A DNA stretch of 64,000 nucleotides from Actinomycetes bacterium (GTDB taxonomy: Bacteria; Actinomycetota; Acidimicrobiia; Acidimicrobiales; RAAP-2). Position numbers and translations under genes: made by a program. Below the pieces are notes generated by a model, which saw only the letters and a list, made by a program, of their open reading frames with translations, did not search any database and was not told the DNA's origin. Every line of letters starts with the position of its first letter. The first letter of the stretch is position 1. Location: contig JAJYBR010000004.1 of NCBI GenBank assembly GCA_021778895.1, positions 124,001-188,000 on the forward strand, given 5' to 3'. Below are positions 8,441 to 15,873 of this stretch, one piece after another.

Positions 8441-9087
8441 TCGTCGGTCGCGCGCACCGGCCGATCGGCGAAGGCCGCACGGGCGCTGGCGATGAACGCC
8501 CCCACGGCGACGGGATCCTTGGCCCCCGGCTCGTGCTCGAGCGCCGGTCCAGCCTCGACCCCCCACACGGGAAGCGCCCGCACGACGTCCTCGACCTCGT
8601 CGGCGCTGAGCCCGCCCGCCACGACTGCGGGACCGAGGTAGGGGCCGAACCCCCCGTCGAGCACCGCCGCCAGGGAGCCCAGTCCTTCGAAGGGGTCCAC
8701 GACGACGTAGTCGGCCAGGGCCAGCCACGCGGGCTCGGCGGCCAGCGTGTCGATGTCGAGGCGGACGAACAGCGTGGGCAGGCGCTCGCGGACGTAGCTG
8801 ACGTCGGCCAGCGCGACCGGGGCCACCAGCTCCACCGCCGACAGGCCGAGACGGCTCGACACCTCGACCACGCGCTGGGGCAGTTCGTGGTGGAAGGTCC
8901 CGATGGTGATGACCCCCGCGGGCAGCCGGTGCTCGATCGCGCGCGCGTCGTCGAGGGTCACGCGCCAGGGCGTGGGACCGAAGTCGAATCCCAGAGCGTT
9001 GGCGCCGAGTCCGACGGCCAGCAGGGCGTCATCCTCGGTGATCACTCCGGCCACCTTGATGAAGAGACCTTCCGGGAACAGGCGCAC
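8437..9087 (-). CDS. TrpF-like (beta/alpha)8 protein lacking the catalytic Cys
   Basis: A 216-aa protein related to phosphoribosylanthranilate isomerase. It keeps the family frame: ALGFDFGPTPWRV (usually LGFIFxPxSPR), YVVVDPF (the Asp of the general-acid strand), VAGGLSADEVEDVV and PGAKDP. The conserved N-terminal KxCG, which holds the catalytic Cys, reads FIKVAGV, and the phosphate-binding SSGVE region reads GVEAGPALE. No other tryptophan gene is nearby. It is therefore either a divergent isomerase or a paralogue with a new role. GTG at 9087 has GGGAGG six bases upstream; a GTG at 9102 would place that site inside the gene. Confidence 0.7.
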   Translation of the reverse strand: MRLFPEGLFIKVAGVITEDDALLAVGLGANALGFDFGPTPWRVTLDDARAIEHRLPAGVITIGTFHHELPQRVVEVSSRLGLSAVELVAPVALADVSYVRERLPTLFVRLDIDTLAAEPAWLALADYVVVDPFEGLGSLAAVLDGGFGPYLGPAVVAGGLSADEVEDVVRALPVWGVEAGPALEHEPGAKDPVAVGAFIASARAAFADRPVRATDD

Positions 9088-9126
9088 GGGCAACCTCCCC
9101 ACCGCACGCTACCGGCCCGGGGTCAC

Positions 9127-9807
9127 TCACGTCACGAAGGCCACCGCCAGCTCGGCGTCCTGGGTCTCCACGAGAGTGCGGTGGGCGATCCCGAGAGCGC
9201 GCACGGTGCCGTCGGAGGCGACCACGGCGGTCGTGACGCCGCTCGGGCCCTCGGGGCCTGCTGAGCGCACGTAGCCCTCCAGATCGGCCAAACTGCGCGC
9301 CCGGCCCCACACCAGGCGCCACGGTGCCGTGGCGCCGCGCGACTCCATGCGCGCCACCATCTCCTGGCCGGGATAGCACCCCTTGGTGAACGAGATCGTC
9401 TGGCCGACGAAGCCGCGCCCGTAGGCGTGCGGGACGAGACTGCACGCCAGCTCGGCGGGTCCCGGCCAGCGGGCCGCGACCCGCGACTCGTCGTCGCCCA
9501 TCGGGTCGCCCACCTCCCCGTCGTCGACGAACTCGACGTCGCGGCGCAGGCGGAAGCGCTCGAGTCGGGTCCCCAGGGCGTCCGCCAGCGCTGCGGGAAC
9601 GCGCAGGATCAGACCATCGTCCCCCCGCTCCAGGCGCACCACGGCGACCACCTCGCCGGTCGGGGCAAGAAAGCCGCTCCACCGCGCGTCACCGCGGTCC
9701 AGGCGGGCGAGGTCCTGGGACGCCTGGCTCTGCAGGAAGTCCTCGGCGTCGGCACCGCGAACGCGCCAGCGCCGCCATCGCCGGTCCAGGGTTCGCGCCA
9801 CATCCAC
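9127..9807 (-). CDS. ygfZ: Folate-binding YgfZ/GcvT-like protein
   Basis: A 226-aa YgfZ-family protein. Relatives use tetrahydrofolate to support repair or assembly of certain Fe-S enzymes. The signature KGCYPGQE is present, followed by MVARMESRG. The N-terminal part (GADAEDFLQSQASQDL) is the usual start of the GcvT-like fold. The gene is divergent from the small mshD-linked gene, with a 43-bp gap holding both promoters. ATG at 9807 is the only good start. Confidence 0.9.
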   Translation of the reverse strand: MDVARTLDRRWRRWRVRGADAEDFLQSQASQDLARLDRGDARWSGFLAPTGEVVAVVRLERGDDGLILRVPAALADALGTRLERFRLRRDVEFVDDGEVGDPMGDDESRVAARWPGPAELACSLVPHAYGRGFVGQTISFTKGCYPGQEMVARMESRGATAPWRLVWGRARSLADLEGYVRSAGPEGPSGVTTAVVASDGTVRALGIAHRTLVETQDAELAVAFVT

Positions 9808-9850
9808 CCCGCTACGCTAAGGGCCCGACGACCGAGCCGGACGGGTGCCC

Positions 9851-10039
9851 ATGGCTGTGCAGCGCGAACTGACCACTCTGACCTCCTCTCTGAGCGAGCT
9901 GGCGGCGCGCCTCACGACCCTGGTCGAGCGCGAGGCATCCTCCCTGCCACCGGCCGCCTACCAGGAGCTGGTCGCGGCCGAGCGCACGATCGGGACCCTC
10001 CTGCGCCGCCTCAACCGCCTCAGCCGATCGCTGTCGTGA
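9851..10039 (+). CDS. Small helical hypothetical protein coupled to mshD
   Basis: A 62-aa protein that I do not recognise. It is almost entirely helical, with two amphipathic segments (LTTLTSSLSELAARLTTLVE and QELVAAERTIGTLLRRLNRL) separated by SSLPPAAY, which suggests a short antiparallel hairpin. It has no cysteine and no membrane span. ATG at 9851 is preferred over GTG at 9845. The stop overlaps the GTG of mshD in a GTGA junction, so it is co-translated with mycothiol synthase. Confidence 0.68.
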   Translation: MAVQRELTTLTSSLSELAARLTTLVEREASSLPPAAYQELVAAERTIGTLLRRLNRLSRSLS

Positions 10040-10923
10040 CCTCCGCGGCGCCCGCGCGCTGGGAGTCCACCTCCCACCTGAGCGAGCGCCAGCGCGACGA
10101 GGTCCTCGCGCTGCTGGCGCGAACCGAGCGGCGCCTGGGCCGCGAGGCCCTCGACGAGGTGCGTCGACGGGCCCTGATCCACGCACGAGCGGCCGAGCAC
10201 TGGTGCCAGCGCGACGCCGGTGGCCAGCTGCGCGGCTACGCCCAGCTCAGCCCCGGAACTCCCCCGGTGGTCGAGGCCTGTGGCGGAGGCGTCGACCCCG
10301 AGTTGCGCGCCACCCTGCTCGCCCGCCACGGCGAGGTGCGCTGGTGGGTCCGCGCCCGCCGGCCTCCGCGCGGCACCGTCGAGCGCACCCTGGAGGTCCG
10401 TCAACGCCGCCTCCCCCTGACCGCCGCCGTTTCGTGGCCCCGTGACGCCGTGCTGCGCCCCTTCGATCCGGCCCGCGACGTCGAGCGCTGGCTGGCGCAC
10501 AACAACGAGGCCTTCGCCGCCCACCCCGAGCAGGGCGCCTGGCGCGAGGACGAGCTCCGCGAGCGTCTGGCCGAGCCGTGGTTCGACGCCGCCGGCTTCC
10601 TGGTGCTCGACGACGGCGCGAGCATCCGCGCCTCGTGCTGGACGAAGGTCCACGACCTCTCCGCACCCGCGGCGCGCTTCGGGGAAATCTACGCCGTCTC
10701 GGTCGACCCGCAGTGGCGCGGCCGGGGCCTCGGCCGGGCGATGGTCGTGGCGGGCGCCGATGTGCTGAGTGACCACGGGGTCGACACCGTCGTGCTCTTC
10801 GTCGACCGCGACAACGTCGCGGCGCGCAGCCTCTACGCCGCCCTGGGCTTCGAGATCGTGCGCACCGACGTGCTGGTGCGTCTCGGGACTAGCCCCCGAC
10901 CAGGCGGCCCACCAGCCACGTGA
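10036..10923 (+). CDS. mshD: Mycothiol synthase (GNAT acetyltransferase)
   Basis: Last step of mycothiol synthesis: acetylation of Cys-GlcN-Ins. At 295 aa it has the tandem GNAT architecture of MshD. The active C-terminal domain shows NNEAFAAHPEQGAW, SCWTKVHD, GEIYAVSVDPQWRGRGLG (acetyl-CoA loop) and DNVAARSLYAALGF. These fit MshD specifically rather than generic acetyltransferases. GTG at 10036 overlaps the preceding small gene (GTGA). The 3' end overlaps the convergent VIT-family gene by 35 nt. With mshC at 45.7 kb it shows that the host makes mycothiol. Confidence 0.93.
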   Translation: MTSAAPARWESTSHLSERQRDEVLALLARTERRLGREALDEVRRRALIHARAAEHWCQRDAGGQLRGYAQLSPGTPPVVEACGGGVDPELRATLLARHGEVRWWVRARRPPRGTVERTLEVRQRRLPLTAAVSWPRDAVLRPFDPARDVERWLAHNNEAFAAHPEQGAWREDELRERLAEPWFDAAGFLVLDDGASIRASCWTKVHDLSAPAARFGEIYAVSVDPQWRGRGLGRAMVVAGADVLSDHGVDTVVLFVDRDNVAARSLYAALGFEIVRTDVLVRLGTSPRPGGPPAT

Positions 10924-11605
10924 TGGCGGCCGCCAAGGCCGCCACGCCCACCTGGCGCAGGGCCCAGCGGACGACGCCCCGCTTGGCGAACCACCCGATG
11001 GTGCCCCCCACGACGGCCGCGCCGGCGGCACCGAAGATGATCGACCACCAGGCTGCGTCAGGTGTCGGCACCAGCCACGGGATGAGGGGGACGAAGGCCC
11101 CCACGGCGAAGGCCACCAGCGAGGCCAGCGCGGCCAACAGGGGCACGCCGGTCGCGGAGGGATCGATGCCCAGCTCCTCGCGCGCGTGCGTGCGCAGGGC
11201 CAGGTCGGGGTCGCGCATGAGGTCGCGCGCCAGCCGGTCGGCCAGCTCGGCTTCGATCCCCCGCTCCTGGAACAGGTCGCGCAGCTCGACGCGCTCGGCC
11301 TCGGGGCTCGCCGCGATCGACTGGCGCTCCACCTCGATCTCGTACTCCAAGAGCTCCTTTTGGGCCCGCATCGACACGTACTCGCCCGTCGCCATCGAGA
11401 AGCCGCCGGCCACCAGTCCCGCCAGTCCCGCGAGGCGCACGACGTGGGCACCGGGGCTCGCCCCGGCGAAGCCCAGGATCAGCGACACGTTGGTGACCAG
11501 GCCGTCACTCACACCGAAGATGCCTGCGCGCACCCAGCCGCCCGAGATTTGCCGATGGCCCTCGCCGTGGACTCCGGGCTCGGAGCCGAAGTGGTCAACG
11601 CTCAC
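10889..11605 (-). CDS. VIT1/CCC1-family Fe/Mn transporter
   Basis: A 238-aa integral membrane protein of the vacuolar-iron-transporter family. The N-terminal signature is clear: GIFGVSDGLVTNVSLILG in TM1, then GLVAGGFSMATGEYVSM in TM2. A charged cytoplasmic helical hairpin follows (about 75-150, rich in E and D), which in the family binds metal. Three further hydrophobic segments close the protein. In bacteria such proteins are thought to move Fe2+ or Mn2+ out of the cytoplasm. It is convergent with mshD and divergent from the MaoC gene. Confidence 0.9.
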   Translation of the reverse strand: MSVDHFGSEPGVHGEGHRQISGGWVRAGIFGVSDGLVTNVSLILGFAGASPGAHVVRLAGLAGLVAGGFSMATGEYVSMRAQKELLEYEIEVERQSIAASPEAERVELRDLFQERGIEAELADRLARDLMRDPDLALRTHAREELGIDPSATGVPLLAALASLVAFAVGAFVPLIPWLVPTPDAAWWSIIFGAAGAAVVGGTIGWFAKRGVVRWALRQVGVAALAAAITWLVGRLVGG

Positions 11606-11674
11606 CGGCCCAGTCTACGAATCGCGCCGCTCATCGCCGGGCCTGCCCTACGGTAGAGTCGCTCCGGAGCCGTC

Positions 11675-12124
11675 ATGACCGTCCTCGATCTCGCTGACCT
11701 GCGCCGCCATCTGGGCGAGCACCTGGGGTACTCCTCGTACCACCAGATCACCCAGGCCCAAGTCGACCTCTTCGCCGACGCCACCGGGGACCACCAGTGG
11801 ATCCACCAGGACGTCGCGCGCGCCACCGCCGGACCCTTCGGCGGCACCATCGCCCACGGCTACCTCACGCTCTCCTTGCTGCCCGTGCTGCTGGGCGAGA
11901 TCTGGCAGGTGACGGGGGTGCGCATGGGCGTGAACTACGGCGCCAACCGGGTGCGCTTCCCGAGCCCCGTGCCCGTCGGCTCGTCGCTGCGCGCCGGTGC
12001 GACCCTGGTGGGCCTCGAGGACATCGACGGCGGCGCCCAGATCGTGCTCGACGCCGAGGTCCAGGTGCGCGACGCACCCAAGCCCTCCCTGGTGGCTCAG
12101 GTCCTCTACCGCTACTACCACTGA
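11675..12124 (+). CDS. MaoC-like hot-dog dehydratase
   Basis: A 149-aa single hot-dog protein of the (R)-specific enoyl-CoA hydratase type. The catalytic Asp/His region is FADATGDHQWIHQD, followed by GPFGGTIAHGYLTLSLLP, the family hallmark. The substrate is presumably a 2-enoyl thioester. The stop is one base before the menG ATG, so it heads an operon with menG and menF. No role in menaquinone synthesis is known for MaoC proteins, so the link may be only positional. Confidence 0.9.
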   Translation: MTVLDLADLRRHLGEHLGYSSYHQITQAQVDLFADATGDHQWIHQDVARATAGPFGGTIAHGYLTLSLLPVLLGEIWQVTGVRMGVNYGANRVRFPSPVPVGSSLRAGATLVGLEDIDGGAQIVLDAEVQVRDAPKPSLVAQVLYRYYH

Positions 12125-12125
12125 G

Positions 12126-12818
12126 ATGGACTACCGCCAGCTGCCCCAGGGCGAGGAGAAGACCCGACAGGTGCGCGCCATGTTCGACGCCATCGCGCCG
12201 CGCTACGACCTCCTCAACCGGGTCATGACGTTGGGCATGGACCGCCACTGGCGCCGTCGCGCCACGGCCGACCTGCGCCTGCCGGCCGGGAGCGTGGTGC
12301 TCGACGTCGCCGCGGGCACCGGTGACTTCGTGCGCGAGCTCACCGCCCAGGGCCTGCGCGCGGTCGCGACCGACCTCAGCGCCGGCATGCTGGCCGCCGG
12401 GCGCGGGGTGTACCCGCGCGTGCAGGCCGACGCCGGCACCCTCCCCTTCGCCACCGCCGCCTTCGACGGCGTCACCTGCGGCTACGCCCTGCGCAACTTC
12501 ACGGACCTGCCCGCGACCCTGGCCGAGCTGGCCCGCGTCGTGCGACCCGGGGGACGACTGGCCGTCCTCGAGGTCGCCGAGCCGCGCAGCGGTCTGTGGC
12601 GCGCGGGATTCCGGCTCTGGTTCCACCGGATCGTCCCCCTGATCGGCTCGCTCCTGTCGGACCGCGACGCCTACCACTACCTCCCGCGCTCCACCGCCTA
12701 CCTGCCGGCCCTGCCCGAGCTGCGCGAGCTCTTCGCGCAGGCCGGCTTCGTCGCCGTCAACCACCGGGCGATCCTGGGCGGCCTCAGCCAGGAGATCGTG
12801 GCCACGAGGACCGCGTGA
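12126..12818 (+). CDS. menG: Demethylmenaquinone methyltransferase
   Basis: SAM-dependent C-methylation of demethylmenaquinone, the last step of menaquinone synthesis (UbiE/MenG family). At 230 aa it has all family marks: YDLLNRVMTLGMDRHWRR near the start, SAM motif LDVAAGTGDF, CGYALRNF and the late YHYLPRSTAYLP. ATG at 12126 lies one base after the MaoC stop. The stop overlaps the GTG of menF (GTGA). Confidence 0.95.
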   Translation: MDYRQLPQGEEKTRQVRAMFDAIAPRYDLLNRVMTLGMDRHWRRRATADLRLPAGSVVLDVAAGTGDFVRELTAQGLRAVATDLSAGMLAAGRGVYPRVQADAGTLPFATAAFDGVTCGYALRNFTDLPATLAELARVVRPGGRLAVLEVAEPRSGLWRAGFRLWFHRIVPLIGSLLSDRDAYHYLPRSTAYLPALPELRELFAQAGFVAVNHRAILGGLSQEIVATRTA

Positions 12819-14044
12819 GGTTCGTGCGCCGGGCGATCGCCCCGGTGCCCACGGCCACCTTGCGGGCGCTGGCGGCGCGCGCCGGCTGGCTGCTCGAGTC
12901 GCCCGACGTGGTCCGCTGCGGCCTCGGGGGCTCGGCCCTGGCCTGGGAGCTGCCCGAGTCGGGCGCGGCGAGCCCGCCGCCCTTCCCGGCCACGACCCTG
13001 GCGGGCGACGACGGGCCCGCCGGCAGCGGCGTGGTCGCGCTGGGGTCGCTGCCCTTCGAGCGCTCCCGCCCGGGCACCTTGCACGTCCCGCGCATCCTCG
13101 TCACCCAGGACCGCCACGGGGGCGCCTGGGTCACCTCGCGCGGCCCCGTCCCCGACCTGGCCGCGCTGCTCGCCGGGGTGGACGAGCCCAGCCAGGCACC
13201 CGTCGGCGTCCGCTCGGTCTCGTACGCCCCCACGCCCGAGGAGTACGCCCACCGCGTCGCCCGGGCCGTCGAGCGCCTCCGCCACGGGGAGCTGGCCAAG
13301 GTGGTGCTGGCCCGCGCGGTCCTCGGCACGGCGACCGAGGAGGTGGACCCGGCGGCCCTGGCCCAGCGCCTGCGCACGCGCGAGCCGCACTGCACGCTTT
13401 ACAGCCTGCCGCTGCGCTCCGGGCGACGCTACGTGGGTGCCAGCCCCGAGCTGCTGGTGCGCCGCGAGGGCGAGACGGTGACCTGCCACCCGCTGGCCGG
13501 GACCATCGCCCTGCCCAGCCACGTCGCCCCCGATGACTACGAGGCCTGGCTGCTCGGCTCCCACAAGAACCGCCACGAGCACGACATCCTCGTCCAGGAC
13601 ATCCTCGACACCCTGCGGGGCGCCTACGACGTGGCCGCCGACGCCGCGCCGAGCATCGTGGCCCTGCGCTCGATCGCCCACCTGGGCACCTGGGTCACCG
13701 GCACCCATCGCGGTCCCGGTCCCGCCCCGAGCGCTCTCGACCTCCTGCGCCGGCTCCACCCGACCGCTGCCGTCGGGGGCATCCCGCGCGAGTCGGCCGA
13801 ATCCCTCATCGGCGCGCTCGAGGGCCGTCCCCGTGGCCCCTACGCCGGCCCCGTCGGCTGGATCGACGCCGAGGGCGACGGCGAGTGGTGGATCGGCATC
13901 CGGGGGGTCCTGCTGCGCGGCGCGGCCTTCGAGGCCTGGGCCGGCGCGGGCATCGTCGACGAGTCGGACCCCATCGCCGAGCGCGAGGAGACCCGCGACA
14001 AGCTGCTAAGTGTGCTGTCGGCCCTGCTCAGCGACCAGGTGTGA
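12815..14044 (+). CDS. menF: Isochorismate synthase
   Basis: Converts chorismate to isochorismate to begin menaquinone synthesis. The 409-aa protein has a variable N-terminal half and a chorismate-binding C-terminal half: LAKVVLARAV, GASPELLVRR, PLAGTIALP, EHDILVQDI, HLGTWVTG, LHPTAAVGG, RGPYAGPVGWID and GAGIVDESDP. The HPTAAVGG and WIGIRG segments fit MenF/EntC better than anthranilate or aminodeoxychorismate synthase. GTG at 12815 is coupled to menG. The last 39 nt overlap the convergent mannosyltransferase gene. Confidence 0.92.
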   Translation: MRFVRRAIAPVPTATLRALAARAGWLLESPDVVRCGLGGSALAWELPESGAASPPPFPATTLAGDDGPAGSGVVALGSLPFERSRPGTLHVPRILVTQDRHGGAWVTSRGPVPDLAALLAGVDEPSQAPVGVRSVSYAPTPEEYAHRVARAVERLRHGELAKVVLARAVLGTATEEVDPAALAQRLRTREPHCTLYSLPLRSGRRYVGASPELLVRREGETVTCHPLAGTIALPSHVAPDDYEAWLLGSHKNRHEHDILVQDILDTLRGAYDVAADAAPSIVALRSIAHLGTWVTGTHRGPGPAPSALDLLRRLHPTAAVGGIPRESAESLIGALEGRPRGPYAGPVGWIDAEGDGEWWIGIRGVLLRGAAFEAWAGAGIVDESDPIAEREETRDKLLSVLSALLSDQV

Positions 14045-14749
14045 GCGCCGCAGGCGCCCGAAGGACCAGCGCGTGACCAGCCAGAGCGCCTCGCCGACGA
14101 TGGCCCCGGACATCTTGGACTCGCCGCGCGTGCGGTCGGTGAAGGCGATGGGCACCTCGCTGATCGACAGGCCGGCCCGGCGGGCCCGGAAGGTCATCTC
14201 GATCTGGAAGCCGTAGCCGTCGGCACTGACGCTCTGGTAGTCCATCAGCTCGAGCGCGCGGGCCCCGTAGACGCGGTAGCCGGCGGTGGCGTCGTGGACC
14301 CGCAGGCCCAGCATCACCGAGGCGTACCAGTTGCCCCCGCGCGACAGCAGCAGCCGGGGCACCGACCAGCGCGGCGTCGAGCCGCCCACGACGTAGCGCG
14401 ACCCGATGACCACGTCGAAGGCCCGCGCCTCGTGCAGGAGGGTCGGCAGCATCTCGGGGTCGTGGGAGAAGTCGCAGTCGATCTCGACCAGGAGATCGAA
14501 GCCGCGCTCCAGGCCCCAGGCGAAGCCCGCCCGGTAGGCCCCGCCCAGACCGGCCTTGGCCGGCCGCTCGAGGACCTCGACCTGGCCGACCTCGGCGCCC
14601 AGCTCGCGCGCGCGCGCCGCGGTGCCGTCGGGACTCGAGTCGTCGACGACCAGGATGCTCGCCGCCGGGACGATCCGGCGCAGCGCACGCACCATGGGCT
14701 CGATGTTGAGGATCTCGTTGTAGGTGGGCAGGATCACCAGCGTGCGCAC
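14006..14749 (-). CDS. Polyprenol-phosphate mannosyltransferase (GT2, Dpm1-like)
   Basis: Transfers mannose from GDP-mannose to a polyprenyl phosphate, giving a lipid donor for extracytoplasmic mannosylation. The 247-aa soluble GT2 enzyme has LPTYNEILNIEP, VVDDSSPDGTA, GLGGAYRAGF, DCDFSHDPEM (the DxD-type site) and SRYVVGGSTPRW, all typical of Dpm1/Ppm1. No membrane domain is fused. It fits with the pgsA/pimA/patA lipid-mannan genes at 40.5-43.2 kb. The 3' end overlaps menF by 39 nt. Confidence 0.92.
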   Translation of the reverse strand: MRTLVILPTYNEILNIEPMVRALRRIVPAASILVVDDSSPDGTAARARELGAEVGQVEVLERPAKAGLGGAYRAGFAWGLERGFDLLVEIDCDFSHDPEMLPTLLHEARAFDVVIGSRYVVGGSTPRWSVPRLLLSRGGNWYASVMLGLRVHDATAGYRVYGARALELMDYQSVSADGYGFQIEMTFRARRAGLSISEVPIAFTDRTRGESKMSGAIVGEALWLVTRWSFGRLRRSHLVAEQGRQHT

Positions 14750-14820
14750 CGATCCAGCCTACTGCTGGGCCTCTGGCGCGGATCCTCCCGGAGACGCGAT
14801 CTCCCGTGGCAGGCTATGCC

Positions 14821-15873
14821 ATGGCCGATGAGCAACCGCGCGCGCGCTTCGCCGTGCCCCACGAGCTGCGCATCATCATCAGCATCGGCCTGGTGGTGTT
14901 CGTCCTGGAGTATCTGGTCGTCCCCCAGTTCGCCTCGGCGCGCCGCTCCCTGCCCCTGCTCGCCACCATCAACCCGATCCTGGTGGGCGTCGCCGTCGTG
15001 TGCGAGCTCGCGGCGATCTACGCCTACATGGAGCTCACCCGCGCGGTGCTCTACCCCCACTCGCCGCCGCGCTACGTCACCTTGCGCGTGAACCTGGCCG
15101 GCCTGGCCATCAGCCACACCATCCCCGGCGGAACCGCGCCCGCCGGAGCGCTCTCCTACCGGATCTTCAACCGCCTGGGCGTGCCCAAGGAGACCAACGC
15201 CTTCGGCATGGCCACCCAGGGCACCGGCTCGGCCGTCGTGCTGAACGTCCTGTTCTGGTGCGCGCTCGTGATCTCGGTCCCCCTGCAGGGGTTCAACCCC
15301 CTTTACGGCTTCGCGGCCCTGGCCGGCATGTTCTTGCTCACGGCCTTCTTCGGGACGATCATCCTGATCACGCGGGGCCAGCGCCACGCCGACCGCTGGC
15401 TGCGCACGGTCGCGCGCTGGGTGCCCGGGCTCAATCCCGACCGCGTCTCGGTGATCCTGGGCAAGGTCGCCGACCGCATCACCGTCCTGATCACCTACCG
15501 GCGCACGCTGTGGGCCGCCCTGGTGTGGGCCGCCCTCAACTGGCTCCTCGACGCGGGGTGCCTGTGGATCTTCATCTGGTCCTTCGGCCACGTGATCTCG
15601 CCCGTCGACCTGCTCGTCGCCTACGGGCTGGCCAACATCCTGGCCGTCATCCCGGTGACGCCGGCCGGGCTCGGCGTCGTCGAGGGCGTGCTCATCCCGA
15701 CGCTCGTCGGCTTCGGGGTGCCCCACAGCCAGGCGATCCTGGCCGTGCTCGCCTACCGCCTCGTGAACTTCTGGATCCCGATCCCGATCGGCGGCCTCGC
15801 CTACGCCAGTCTGGAGTGGCGCCGGGGCGCTAGCCCACCACCGAACGGTGATGCGCCAGCGCCCGCCGCTTGA
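14821..15873 (+). CDS. Lysylphosphatidylglycerol-synthase-TM / YbhN-like flippase-family membrane protein
   Basis: A 350-aa integral membrane protein of about eight hydrophobic segments. Recognisable parts are LAGLAISHTIPGGTAPAGALSY and the C-terminal NILAVIPVTPAGLGVVEGVLI, the signature of the UPF0104/AglD-like family. Members are often next to glycosyltransferases and are thought to move lipid-linked intermediates. Here the divergent neighbour makes polyprenol-phosphate mannose, so a role with that lipid is plausible (inference). ATG at 14821 is preferred; an in-frame GTG lies at 14806. The end overlaps the convergent ppk by 44 nt. Confidence 0.85.
   Translation: MADEQPRARFAVPHELRIIISIGLVVFVLEYLVVPQFASARRSLPLLATINPILVGVAVVCELAAIYAYMELTRAVLYPHSPPRYVTLRVNLAGLAISHTIPGGTAPAGALSYRIFNRLGVPKETNAFGMATQGTGSAVVLNVLFWCALVISVPLQGFNPLYGFAALAGMFLLTAFFGTIILITRGQRHADRWLRTVARWVPGLNPDRVSVILGKVADRITVLITYRRTLWAALVWAALNWLLDAGCLWIFIWSFGHVISPVDLLVAYGLANILAVIPVTPAGLGVVEGVLIPTLVGFGVPHSQAILAVLAYRLVNFWIPIPIGGLAYASLEWRRGASPPPNGDAPAPAA

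Noticed and set aside
7238..8728. A 496-codon minus-strand open frame
   Set aside because: Antisense to fabF, which carries an intact Cys-His-His triad.
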